Below, piece after piece: positions 1 through 5,659 of a DNA stretch of 7,010 nucleotides. The DNA is taken from positions 1 through 7,010 of the forward strand of contig JADGHI010000196.1 of NCBI GenBank assembly GCA_019689515.1. The letters are read 5' to 3'. This DNA comes from Acetobacteraceae bacterium (GTDB lineage: Bacteria > Pseudomonadota > Alphaproteobacteria > Acetobacterales > Acetobacteraceae). Numbering within the stretch: position 1 is the first letter of the stretch; every line of letters starts with the position of its first letter. The notes under the pieces are model-generated. The model did no database searches, was not told the origin of the DNA, and was given only the letters and a program-made list of their open reading frames with translations. The translations under genes were made by a program, and so were the position numbers.

Positions 1-54
1 GACCAGGCGCGCGGGGCCGAGGACATCCGGCGCCTCGACCCGCCCGCGCGCTGA
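1..54 (+). CDS. C-terminal end of an unidentified plus-strand gene (partial)
   Basis: Frame 1 is open from the left edge and stops at TGA 52-54, giving the 17-residue tail DQARGAEDIRRLDPPAR. Every codon ends in G or C and second positions are mixed, which is the coding pattern of this genome. The stop is followed by a strong hairpin and then the tail end of a convergent minus-strand gene, which suits a gene end. The fragment is too short to name a family. A competing reading is a minus-strand gene starting at ATG 27-25 with GAGG six bases upstream, which would make this the next gene of the dehydrogenase operon. I prefer the plus-strand reading, without certainty. Confidence 0.4.
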   Translation, partial: DQARGAEDIRRLDPPAR

Positions 55-64
55 CCCGTCCCGA

Positions 65-85
65 CGCGGCGCGGATCGCGCCGCG
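65..85. terminator. GC hairpin between convergent genes, possible bidirectional terminator
   Basis: CGCGGCGCG, loop GAT, then CGCGCCGCG forms a perfect 9-bp all-GC stem. It starts 10 bases after the plus-strand stop at 54 and sits two bases beyond the minus-strand stop whose last base is 88. It is equally strong read from either strand. There is no T-tract on either side, so it is not a textbook intrinsic terminator; it may stabilise 3' ends or act with Rho. Confidence 0.5.
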
Positions 86-87
86 CC

Positions 88-1281
88 TCACCGCGCCGCA
101 GCCAGGAGCCGGCGCGCCTGGTGGTCGGTGTCGCCGTACTCGAACTCGGCCATCAAGATGCGCTTGGCGAGCCGCGCGGCCGCAAGCTCCTGCGTCATGC
201 CCATGCCGCCGTGCAGCTGGATCGCCGCCTCGGCCATGAAGCGCCCGACGCCGCCGAGGCGCAGCTTGGCCAGCGCCACCTCGCGCCAGGGCGGCGCCGT
301 CGCGCCATCCTCCGTCGCGCGCCGCAGCGTGCGGCCGACCAGGGCACGCAGGCTGCGATAGGCGACGTACATCTCCGCCACCCGATGGCGCAGCGCCTGG
401 AAGCTGGCCAGCGGGACGCCGAACTGCACGCGGGTGGACAGGTAGGCGATCGTCTGCTCGAGCAGCGCGCCCATCGCCGAGACCGCCTCGACGCAGACCA
501 GCAGCGCCCCGGCGTCGGATACCGACGCGACACGCTCCCGCACCGCCTCGCCGCGCGCGAGCACCTGGCCAACCGGGACCGGCACCGACCGGAGGTCGAG
601 GTCCACCGCCGGCCGCCCGTCAATGCGCTCATGCCACCGCGCAGCGAGGCCGGGGGCGTCGGCCGGGAGCAGAACCAGCGCAGCGGACTGCTCCTGCCCG
701 ACCGCGGGATGCACGGGACAGGCAAGGAGGTAGTGCGTGGGCTCGGGGGGCGCCTCCACGCCCAGCACGGCGCCGTCGAGCACAAGGGTGGCGGCGCCAT
801 CGTCGCCGCTGCCCGGGCGCGCGGCCAGCGGCGGCCGGCCCTCGCGGTCCGCCCTGCCCTCGGCGCCGCCATGCGTCGCCAGCGCGAGCACAGGGCAGAT
901 GCGGAGCCGCCCCTCCGCCACCCCGGTCAGGGCCTCGCGCGCCAGGGCCGCGCCACCCTCGCCCGCGTTCACAAAGGCAGCGCCGAGCAGCGCCGGAACG
1001 GCGCCGCAGACGCTTGCGAGCGGCAGCGGCAGGGCCGCCCGCCCGGCGCCCTCGACGAGCGCCGCGAGGTCGAGCAACCCGCCGCCCGCGCCGCCGAACT
1101 CCTCGGGGACAACGGTCGCCGGCCAGCCGAGCGCGGCGATCTCGTCCCAGCGCCGCCGCAGGACCGCGATGCGCTCGGCGGGCTCGGCAAGCCGCGCCAC
1201 CTCCTGATCGATCTCCGTGGAGAGCCTGGCGGAGGCCTCGAACAGATCCCCTGCCACCAGGGGCTTGGCCGCGAAGGACAT
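88..1281 (-). CDS. Acyl-CoA dehydrogenase, small-subunit type
   Basis: A 397-residue flavoprotein of the acyl-CoA dehydrogenase superfamily, which oxidises acyl-CoA to 2,3-enoyl-CoA and passes electrons to ETF. The N-terminal helical part carries the LGWPATVVPEEFGGAGGG segment (about 51-68). The C-terminal domain has the FAD-contact motif RVQFGVPLASFQ (284-295) and LHGGMGMTQE (356-365). The middle beta-domain (about 125-240) is degenerate: the usual SEP-x-AGSD flavin motif is absent, and an Ala/Gly-rich stretch is there instead. That pattern is typical of the partner subunit in two-gene enzymes such as pimeloyl-CoA dehydrogenase PimD or ChsE5/FadE27. The ATG is 7 bases after the upstream dehydrogenase stop, with a rather distant GGAG 12 bases before it. 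It is probably obligately paired with that gene. The exact substrate is unknown; a generic acyl-CoA dehydrogenase is the safe call. Confidence 0.9.
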   Translation of the reverse strand: MSFAAKPLVAGDLFEASARLSTEIDQEVARLAEPAERIAVLRRRWDEIAALGWPATVVPEEFGGAGGGLLDLAALVEGAGRAALPLPLASVCGAVPALLGAAFVNAGEGGAALAREALTGVAEGRLRICPVLALATHGGAEGRADREGRPPLAARPGSGDDGAATLVLDGAVLGVEAPPEPTHYLLACPVHPAVGQEQSAALVLLPADAPGLAARWHERIDGRPAVDLDLRSVPVPVGQVLARGEAVRERVASVSDAGALLVCVEAVSAMGALLEQTIAYLSTRVQFGVPLASFQALRHRVAEMYVAYRSLRALVGRTLRRATEDGATAPPWREVALAKLRLGGVGRFMAEAAIQLHGGMGMTQELAAARLAKRILMAEFEYGDTDHQARRLLAAAR

Positions 1282-1288
1282 GGTTCGC

Positions 1289-2500
1289 TCAGGCTCCGAA
1301 CAGGTCGCGCGCGATGAGGTTCTTCTGGATCTCGCTGCTGCCGCCGAAGATGGAGCGCGCGCGGAAGTACAGGAAGTTGTGGATCCACTCGATCCCCTCG
1401 GGCGCGCCGGCGTTGGGCCCCGAGCCCTCGACCGGCAGGAAGCGCGAGGCGAGGCGCCCGCCAGCGGCGTCGAAGGCGGCCTCCGTGATGCCCTGCGACG
1501 CCTCCGACCAGCCGAGCTTGAGCACCGATGGCGCGGTGCCGAGCGGGCGCCCGTGCATCAGGTCGTCGATCGCCTCCTCGCCGAGCTCGCGCAAGCCGAG
1601 GATTTCCGCCTCCGCCATGAGGAGGCGAAGCTCAAGGAGCTCGCGCTTGCGCGTGTCCGCCACGCCGGACAGCTCCCGCGCCACGAGGTCCCGCGCGCGC
1701 TCGAGGAAGCGGAGGCCCGGCGCCAGCGCGTGGACCGGCCCGAGCCGCTCGCGATCGAGCAGGAACTTGGCGTAGCGCCAGCCCTTACCCTCCTCGCCGA
1801 TGCGGTTGGCGACCGGCACCCGCACTCCGTCGAGGAACACCTCGTTCACATGCGGATGCCAGGCGTCGATGGTGCGGATGGGGCGGACGCGGATGCCCGG
1901 CGAGTCCATCGGGATCAGCAGCATGGTGATCCCGTCCTGCTTGCGCGCCTCGGTCGAGGTCCGCACCAGGGCGAACATCATGTCCGCCTCGTGCGCGCCG
2001 CTGGTCCAGATCTTCTGGCCGTCCACGACATAGAAATCGCCGTCGCGCACGGCGCGCGTCTTCAGCGAGGCGAGATCGGACCCCGCGCCGGGCTCCGAGT
2101 AGCCCTGGCACCAGTAGTCATCGCCGCTCAGGATGCGCGGCAGGAAGCGCGCCTTCTGCTCCGGCGTGCCGAACTCGATCAGGACCGGACCGATATGGCG
2201 CAGGCCCTGGTGAGGCTGCGGCGGGCAGTCGCACTCCGCCATCACCTCCTCGAAGATGACGCGCCGGCGCAGGTCCCAGCCGGTGCCGCCATACTCCTTC
2301 GGCCAGTTCGGGGCGCCCCAGCCGCGGCGGTAGAGGATGCGCTGCCACGTCTCCAGCTCGCGCCGCTCGAGCTTGCGGTAGGCCGCGACCATGGCGCGGA
2401 GCTCGGGCGGACAGTGGGACAGGGCGAAGTCGCGCACCTCGGCGCGGAACGCCTCGTACTCAGCGGCCTCTCCGGCCGTGGTTGCGCGCGCCTCGGTCAC
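1289..2500 (-). CDS. Acyl-CoA dehydrogenase, large-subunit type
   Basis: A 403-residue acyl-CoA dehydrogenase. Visible in order: WGAPNWPKEYGGTGW (61-75), the flavin/substrate motif GYSEPGAGSDLASLKTRA (133-150), IWTSGAH (164-170), and the C-terminal IFGGSSEIQKNLIARDLFG (384-402). The position that is Glu in medium-chain enzymes (YEG) is Gly here (FGG). Glu251 in LLDRERLG matches the alternative catalytic-Glu position of isovaleryl- and long-chain enzymes (inference by eye). The RxQFG flavin-contact motif is missing after residue 265 and is supplied by the downstream partner, as in PimC/PimD or FadE26/FadE27 heteromers. The start is GTG 2500-2498; no ATG or GTG lies in frame before it back to 2607, and its own Shine-Dalgarno is weak. 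The GTG overlaps the TGA of a small upstream ORF (GTGA), so translation is probably coupled. Substrate unknown. Confidence 0.92.
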   Translation of the reverse strand: MTEARATTAGEAAEYEAFRAEVRDFALSHCPPELRAMVAAYRKLERRELETWQRILYRRGWGAPNWPKEYGGTGWDLRRRVIFEEVMAECDCPPQPHQGLRHIGPVLIEFGTPEQKARFLPRILSGDDYWCQGYSEPGAGSDLASLKTRAVRDGDFYVVDGQKIWTSGAHEADMMFALVRTSTEARKQDGITMLLIPMDSPGIRVRPIRTIDAWHPHVNEVFLDGVRVPVANRIGEEGKGWRYAKFLLDRERLGPVHALAPGLRFLERARDLVARELSGVADTRKRELLELRLLMAEAEILGLRELGEEAIDDLMHGRPLGTAPSVLKLGWSEASQGITEAAFDAAGGRLASRFLPVEGSGPNAGAPEGIEWIHNFLYFRARSIFGGSSEIQKNLIARDLFGA

Positions 2501-2607
2501 TGGCGGATGCCCCGTTCGCGGAGGTCGCGGCAGGTTCCGCCGACCGCCCGGATTGCGGCGATCATGACCGCGCCGCCTGCGGACGACACGATGCTGTCGG
2601 ATGCCAT
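2497..2607 (-). CDS. Small ORF, 36 codons, coupled to the dehydrogenase
   Basis: An ORF between the receptor and dehydrogenase genes encodes a 36-residue peptide that begins MASDSIVSSAGGAVMIAAIR and ends in an Arg-rich tail (RDLRERGIRQ). It has ATG 2607-2605 with GGGAGG nine bases upstream, mostly G/C-ending codons, and TGA 2499-2497, which shares four bases (GTGA) with the downstream GTG start. The receptor stop is 16 bases upstream, so the ORF fills an otherwise unexplained 123-base gap. I recognise no family. It could be a genuine microprotein, a leader whose translation sets expression of the dehydrogenases, or a decayed gene remnant. The ribosome binding site and overlap support translation; function is unknown. 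Confidence 0.5.
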   Translation of the reverse strand: MASDSIVSSAGGAVMIAAIRAVGGTCRDLRERGIRQ

Positions 2608-2616
2608 TGCCTGGAT

Positions 2617-2622
2617 CCTCCC
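2617..2622 (-). promoter_or_regulatory. Ribosome binding site of the small ORF
   Basis: GGGAGG on the minus strand, nine bases before ATG 2607-2605 and directly after the receptor stop codon (2626-2624). It is the only strong Shine-Dalgarno between the receptor and the large dehydrogenase subunit. The GTG start at 2500 has none of comparable quality, so this site probably recruits ribosomes for both reading frames. Confidence 0.55.
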
Positions 2623-2623
2623 G

Positions 2624-3625
2624 CTACTCGAGGCGGATTCCGGCGCGCTCGATCACCGCGCGCCACTTGGTCGCCTCGGCGCGCAGCACGCGCGCGCATT
2701 CCTCCGGCGTGGTGCCCACGCTCTCGACGCCGAGCGAGTCGTTGCGGCGCCGCACGGCCGGGTCGCGCATCGCCTGGGCCAGCGCGTCGCTCAGCTTCTC
2801 GACGATCGGCCTCGGCGTGCCGCTGCGCACCGCGATGAAGTTGAACACCGTGACCTCGTAGCCGGGCAGCGTCTCGGCGACGGTCGGGATCTCGGGCAGA
2901 AGCGGGGAGCGCGTGGAGGTGGTGACGGCGAGGCCGCGCACGGAGCCCGCGCGCAGCAGCGGGATCATCACGCTGAAGCTGTCGAAGGACATCGGGATCT
3001 GGCCACCGACCAGGTCCTGCAGCGCCGGGCCGCTGCCGCGGTAGGGCACGTGCGTAATGTCCACACCCGCAGTGAAGCGGAACAGCTCGCCCGCGAGGTG
3101 CGGGCCGGAGCCGACGCCCGGGCTGGAATAGGCGAGCTGGCCCGGCCGTTCCTTCGCCAGCGCGATGAGCTCCGAGAGGTTGCGCGCCGGCACGGAGGGA
3201 TGCACCGCGATCGCATAGGCCGAGCGCGTGATCAGGCTGACCGGCGTGAAGTCGCGCTCCGGATCATAGGGCAGATCGCGCATCAGGATGGGGTTGATGG
3301 TGAGCTGGCCCGGCGTGCCGTAGAACACGGTGTAGCCGTCGGCCGGCTGGCCCGCGACATAGGCGGCGGCGAGGGTGCCGCCAGCGCCGCCGCGGTTGTC
3401 CACCACGACCGACTGGCCGAGGAGGCGCGACAGCGGCTCGGCGATCAGCCGCGCCTGGTTGTCGGCGCCGCCGCCCGGCGCGAAGGGGACAACAAGCCGG
3501 ATCGGCCGCGTCGGCCATTGCGACGGAGCCGGCGGCGCCTCCGCCCGCTGCTGGGCTGATGCGGCACCGCTGGCGGCCATCGTCCCCGCCAGGCTGGCCA
3601 ACTGCAATGCGACACGGCGTTCCAT
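2624..3625 (-). CDS. Tripartite tricarboxylate transporter substrate-binding protein (Bug/TctC family)
   Basis: A 333-residue periplasmic solute receptor of the Bug/TctC family. A signal peptide spans about 1-24 (MERR, hydrophobic stretch, ASA before QQ). The mature N-terminus has the family signature WPTRPIRLVVPFAPGGGADN (37-56), then VVVDNRGGAGG (73-83), ADGYT (95-99), THVPYRGSGPALQDLVGGQI (191-210) and the usual C-terminal helix region (about 270-333). Length is normal. These proteins bind carboxylates for a TctA/TctB carrier, or act in sensing; neither partner gene is in the window. The start is well supported by GGGGAGGG three bases before ATG. As first gene of the operon ahead of paired acyl-CoA dehydrogenases, it probably captures the acid that is later oxidised as its CoA ester (inference). 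The ligand is not predictable. Confidence 0.93.
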   Translation of the reverse strand: MERRVALQLASLAGTMAASGAASAQQRAEAPPAPSQWPTRPIRLVVPFAPGGGADNQARLIAEPLSRLLGQSVVVDNRGGAGGTLAAAYVAGQPADGYTVFYGTPGQLTINPILMRDLPYDPERDFTPVSLITRSAYAIAVHPSVPARNLSELIALAKERPGQLAYSSPGVGSGPHLAGELFRFTAGVDITHVPYRGSGPALQDLVGGQIPMSFDSFSVMIPLLRAGSVRGLAVTTSTRSPLLPEIPTVAETLPGYEVTVFNFIAVRSGTPRPIVEKLSDALAQAMRDPAVRRRNDSLGVESVGTTPEECARVLRAEATKWRAVIERAGIRLE

Positions 3626-3636
3626 TATCCCTCCCC

Positions 3637-3651
3637 ACGGCTCGAAGCCGT
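3637..3651. promoter_or_regulatory. 15-bp inverted repeat abutting the receptor ribosome binding site
   Basis: ACGGCT-CGA-AGCCGT is a perfect 6-bp inverted repeat with a 3-base centre. It touches the GGGGAGGG ribosome binding site (3636-3629) of the first gene of the minus-strand operon. In the mRNA it could form a hairpin just 5' of the binding site; as DNA it could be a small operator. A dyad this short can occur by chance in GC-rich sequence. Confidence 0.3.
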
Positions 3652-3884
3652 CACCACCGCGATTGCCGCGCGGCGCCGCAATGTCCCCGGCGGCTGCTCC
3701 ACACGCAAGACCAGCGCCGGCTCTGTCCGATCCTGAGGCGGTGGCGCAGTCCGAACATCATGCCGACGTAATGCGGTGAGACACCCTCACGGCCCAGCGG
3801 CCTCGCCGCGTTGGTGGTCCTGATCCCCTCGGCGTGCGGAGCCTCGTTGCGCAGGTCTTCGGCTGTGTCCTTAGGTCTCCCCGC
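3651..3884 (-). pseudogene. Possible gene remnant with a helix-turn-helix-like fragment
   Basis: A stop-to-stop open stretch of 77 codons with no upstream start codon; the first Met codons are internal, at 42-43. Around 3762-3791 it reads REGVSPHYVG. This resembles from memory the 'EGVSPRYVGRLLRL' helix-turn-helix segment near the C-terminus of some alphaproteobacterial serine recombinases. The surrounding residues do not continue that similarity well, and the tail is Arg/Ser/Trp-rich like non-coding translation. If the resemblance is real, the interval contains the remains of a recombinase-bearing element. Chance is a serious alternative. Confidence 0.15.
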
Positions 3885-4002
3885 TCACACCGGCAGAGGA
3901 CAACAGCGAGGGTTCGAGCCCGGTGTCGATACGCTTCGCGCCGATCTCCGGGCCACACCGCGCGTTCCGGAGGAATTCGAAGTACAGAAAGAAATGCGGA
4001 AG

Positions 4003-4019
4003 GCTGGGGCACCCCCAGC
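4003..4019 (-). terminator. Hairpin downstream of the second receptor gene, possible terminator
   Basis: GCTGGGG-CAC-CCCCAGC on the plus strand gives a perfect 7-bp stem with a 3-base loop. Read on the minus strand it is followed by CTTCCGCATTTCTTTCTG, which is pyrimidine-rich but lacks a continuous T-run. It lies about 220 bases beyond the stop of the minus-strand receptor gene at 4236 and could end that transcript, separating it from the downstream operon. The distance and broken T-tract keep confidence modest. Confidence 0.35.
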
Positions 4020-4052
4020 ACATGCGCCGCGCCGTCCCTGGCCAACGGTGGA

Positions 4053-4235
4053 TCAAAGAGGTCCAGGCGGATACGGTGGCGGGTCGATGCTGACCGACTT
4101 GGCCAGCGTGTTCGCTCGCTCAGCCCGAATGCGCTTCCGCTGCCCGACGCGGAGCCACTCGACGCACTGGCTCACGCCCGCTGGGCTCCATGCCAGCTCA
4201 AAGGCGACGATCCTGTGTTGCCCGCGGCCCGTCCC
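4053..4235 (-). pseudogene. Open fragment in frame after the second receptor's stop, possible gene remnant
   Basis: Directly after the receptor TGA (4238-4236) the same frame stays open for 60 codons to TGA 4055-4053. It has no Met codon; one GTG lies inside. The translation looks more protein-like than random, with AFELAWSPAGVSQCVEWL then a basic stretch (GQRKRIRAERANTLAKS) and a Pro-rich end. I recognise no family. The receptor ends at its normal family terminus (RRSGARVE), so this is not a missing receptor domain. It may be the 3' end of a lost gene, or simply chance openness in GC-rich DNA. Confidence 0.15.
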
Positions 4236-5249
4236 TCACTCCACCCGCGCGCCGGAGCGGCGCACCACATCGGCCCATTTCGCGATCTCCGCGCGCAGGA
4301 ACTCAGCGAAGGCCTCGGGGCTCGATCCGCCATCGGGCGTCAGCGCCGGCGGCTCGGCGCCGAACTCGGCCATGCGCGCGCGGAACGCGGGTTCCTTGCC
4401 GATCGCGTCGAGCTCGCGGCCGAGGCGCTCGATGATGGGCGGCGGCGTCCGCGCCGGGGCGAGCACGCCGAACCAGGCGGTCGCCTCGAAGTCGGGCACG
4501 CCGGCCTCCTGCATCGTCGGAAGATCGGGCAGGACCGACGAACGGCGGGCGCCAGTCGTGGCAAGGCCGCGCAGCCGTCCCTCGCGCAGGAAGGCGAGGG
4601 AGGAGGGAATGTTGTCCATCCCGACGTCCAGCCGATCGGCCATCAGCTCGGTCAGCATCGGCGCGGAGCCGCGATAGGGCACGTGGGCAAGGTCCGTGCC
4701 GGTCTGGATCTTGAACAGCTCCATGCAGACATGGGGCGAGGTGCCCACCCCCGCCGAGCCGTAGTTCAGCTTGCCCGGGTTCGCCTTCGCCAACGCGATC
4801 AGCTCGGCGATCGAGCGCGCCGGCACCCGGTTCGAGACCATCAGCACGTTGGGTACGCGCACCATCAGCCCGACCGCGGCCAGGTCCTCCGGCTTGTAGG
4901 GCATGCGCGAGCCATAGACGGCGAAGTTGATGGCGCCGGTGCCGATCGTGGTGAACAGAAGGGTGTAGCCGTCGGGCTCCGAGCGGGCGACGTGCTCGCC
5001 CGCGACGTTGCCCCCGGCGCCGGGCCGGTTCTCCACCACGACCTGCTGGCCGAGGCGCTGGCCAAGCCGTTCGGCGGTGATCCGCCCGACGAGATCCGTG
5101 GTGCCGGCCGGGGTGAAGGGGATGACGAGGCGGATTGGCCGGCTCGGCCAGGCGCCGCCGCCGGCCGGCTGCGCGGTGGCGATGGTGGCTGGCGCGGCAG
5201 GAAGAGCGGCAGCCGCGGCGAGCGCGCTGCGGCGGGTGAAACGGTGCAT
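4236..5249 (-). CDS. Tripartite tricarboxylate transporter substrate-binding protein (Bug/TctC family)
   Basis: A 337-residue periplasmic receptor, paralogous to the one at 2624-3625 but clearly diverged. The N-terminus MHRFTRRSALAAAAALPAAPATIATAQ is a signal peptide with a twin-arginine-like TRRSAL and likely cleavage near residues 26-27. Family motifs are WPSRPIRLVIPFTPAGTTD (34-52), VVVENRPGAGGNVAGEHVA (70-88), PDGYTLLF (92-99), LNYGSAGVGTSPH (161-173) and HVPYRGSAPMLTELMADRLD (189-208). The ligand loop reads PAGTTD instead of the PGGGAD of its neighbour, so ligand preference probably differs. GGGAGG lies 11 bases before ATG 5249-5247, a slightly long spacing. The gene seems to form its own transcript, with a promoter candidate upstream and a hairpin downstream. 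No TctA/TctB genes are nearby. Confidence 0.93.
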   Translation of the reverse strand: MHRFTRRSALAAAAALPAAPATIATAQPAGGGAWPSRPIRLVIPFTPAGTTDLVGRITAERLGQRLGQQVVVENRPGAGGNVAGEHVARSEPDGYTLLFTTIGTGAINFAVYGSRMPYKPEDLAAVGLMVRVPNVLMVSNRVPARSIAELIALAKANPGKLNYGSAGVGTSPHVCMELFKIQTGTDLAHVPYRGSAPMLTELMADRLDVGMDNIPSSLAFLREGRLRGLATTGARRSSVLPDLPTMQEAGVPDFEATAWFGVLAPARTPPPIIERLGRELDAIGKEPAFRARMAEFGAEPPALTPDGGSSPEAFAEFLRAEIAKWADVVRRSGARVE

Positions 5250-5298
5250 GGTGATGGACGCCTCCCAGGCGATCGCGTGTGTTGTGTTATGTGCGTCG

Positions 5299-5328
5299 AG
5301 TAGCGCCCGCCGGACCGAGCCGTGTCAA
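5299..5328 (-). promoter_or_regulatory. Candidate sigma-70-type promoter of the second receptor gene
   Basis: On the minus strand, TTGACA (5328-5323) is a perfect -35 box. It is followed after 18 bases by GCTACT (5304-5299), a weak -10 matching three of six consensus positions. Transcription would start near 5292, leaving a leader of roughly 40 bases before ATG 5249. Position and orientation fit the receptor gene; the weak -10 limits confidence. Confidence 0.4.
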
Positions 5329-5426
5329 GGTTGCGACGGTGATCCGGGCAAGGCCGGCCGCGCCGGGACATCAGGGCGTAGCGATGCAGGCGGGGCGCTC
5401 GATGGTCCCGGCCCCGGCGCGCCGGC

Positions 5427-5468
5427 GGGTTGGGCGGCCCGGGGCGCGCCGGGGGGCGGGGGCCCGGG
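5427..5468 (+). other. G-run cluster with G-quadruplex potential
   Basis: The plus strand has G-runs at 5427-5429, 5432-5434, 5441-5444, 5451-5456, 5458-5462 and 5466-5468. The last four runs have loops of 6, 1 and 3 bases and satisfy the common G3+N1-7 pattern. Just upstream (5414-5425) is the perfect 12-bp palindrome CCGGCGCGCCGG. C-runs are interspersed, so ordinary hairpins compete with any quadruplex. Confidence 0.35.
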
Positions 5469-5491
5469 CGGTCGCCTGCCGCCACAACGAA

Positions 5492-5579
5492 TCTTGAACC
5501 CGGCCCGCCGTCGAGCCCGGCTCGCCATCAGCGGCTCTTGAACCCGGCCCGCCGTCGAGCCCGGCTCGCCATCAGCGGC
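5492..5579. repeat. Exact tandem duplication of a 44-bp unit (two copies)
   Basis: Unit 1 is 5492-5535 and unit 2 is 5536-5579. I compared them base by base and found no mismatch, and the copies abut with no spacer. Each unit starts TCTTGAACCCGGCC and ends CATCAGCGGC. Each contains the 13-base inverted repeat CGAGCC-C-GGCTCG (5512-5524 and 5556-5568). The length is not a multiple of three and no gene covers it. Perfect identity implies a recent duplication or selection to keep paired sites. Confidence 0.9.
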
Positions 5580-5615
5580 GACGATACCGGCGGGCCCTAT
5601 CTTCGACCCAGCCTC

Positions 5616-5650
5616 GCAACATTTCCATATCGCCACAAATCAGATGTTGC
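5616..5650. promoter_or_regulatory. 7-bp inverted repeat spaced by 21 bp in the AT-rich patch
   Basis: GCAACAT (5616-5622) and ATGTTGC (5644-5650) are perfect inverted copies separated by 21 bases. They flank the most AT-rich part of the region upstream of the efflux adaptor gene. Centre-to-centre spacing is 28 bp, the same as between the two downstream dyads. It may be a regulator site or frame the promoter; it could also be chance. Confidence 0.3.
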
Positions 5651-5659
5651 ACCGCACAT

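Larger units (their letters stand above)
3626..4235. other. Gene-poor interval with no convincing intact gene
   Basis: This 610-base gap separates the two receptor genes. Composition changes inside it: about 3960-4005 and 4050-4075 are clearly richer in A/T than the flanking genes. No frame gives a recognisable complete protein, and no RNA gene is apparent. It holds two protein-like fragments (3651-3884 and 4053-4235, listed separately), a GC hairpin at 4003-4019 and the inverted repeat at 3637-3651. It should also contain the promoter of the receptor-dehydrogenase operon. The best candidate I see on the minus strand is TTGCGT (3708-3703), 17 bases, then GACATT (3685-3680), which is weak. The interval may be a decayed insertion or lost gene. 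Confidence 0.5.

Noticed and set aside
1217..3559. A 780-codon plus-strand open frame across the receptor and dehydrogenase genes
   Set aside because: It is antisense to three well-supported coding regions, is Arg/Ala/His-rich with no family motif, and is the usual by-product of high G/C at third positions.
3906..3925. GGTTCGAGCC resembling a tRNA T-loop
   Set aside because: The flanking bases do not form the 5-bp T stem, and no acceptor, D or anticodon arms can be placed around it.
3871..4056. A 61-codon minus-strand ORF in the gene-poor interval
   Set aside because: The start ATG has no convincing ribosome binding site, the translation matches no family I know, and the hairpin at 4003-4019 lies inside it; chance is the better explanation.
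3834..5303. A 489-codon plus-strand open frame over the second receptor gene
   Set aside because: It is the antisense shadow of a clear Bug/TctC gene, with a low-complexity Arg/Gly/Ala translation.
5492..5579. The 44-bp repeats as a CRISPR array
   Set aside because: There are only two units, they abut with no spacers, and no cas gene is present.
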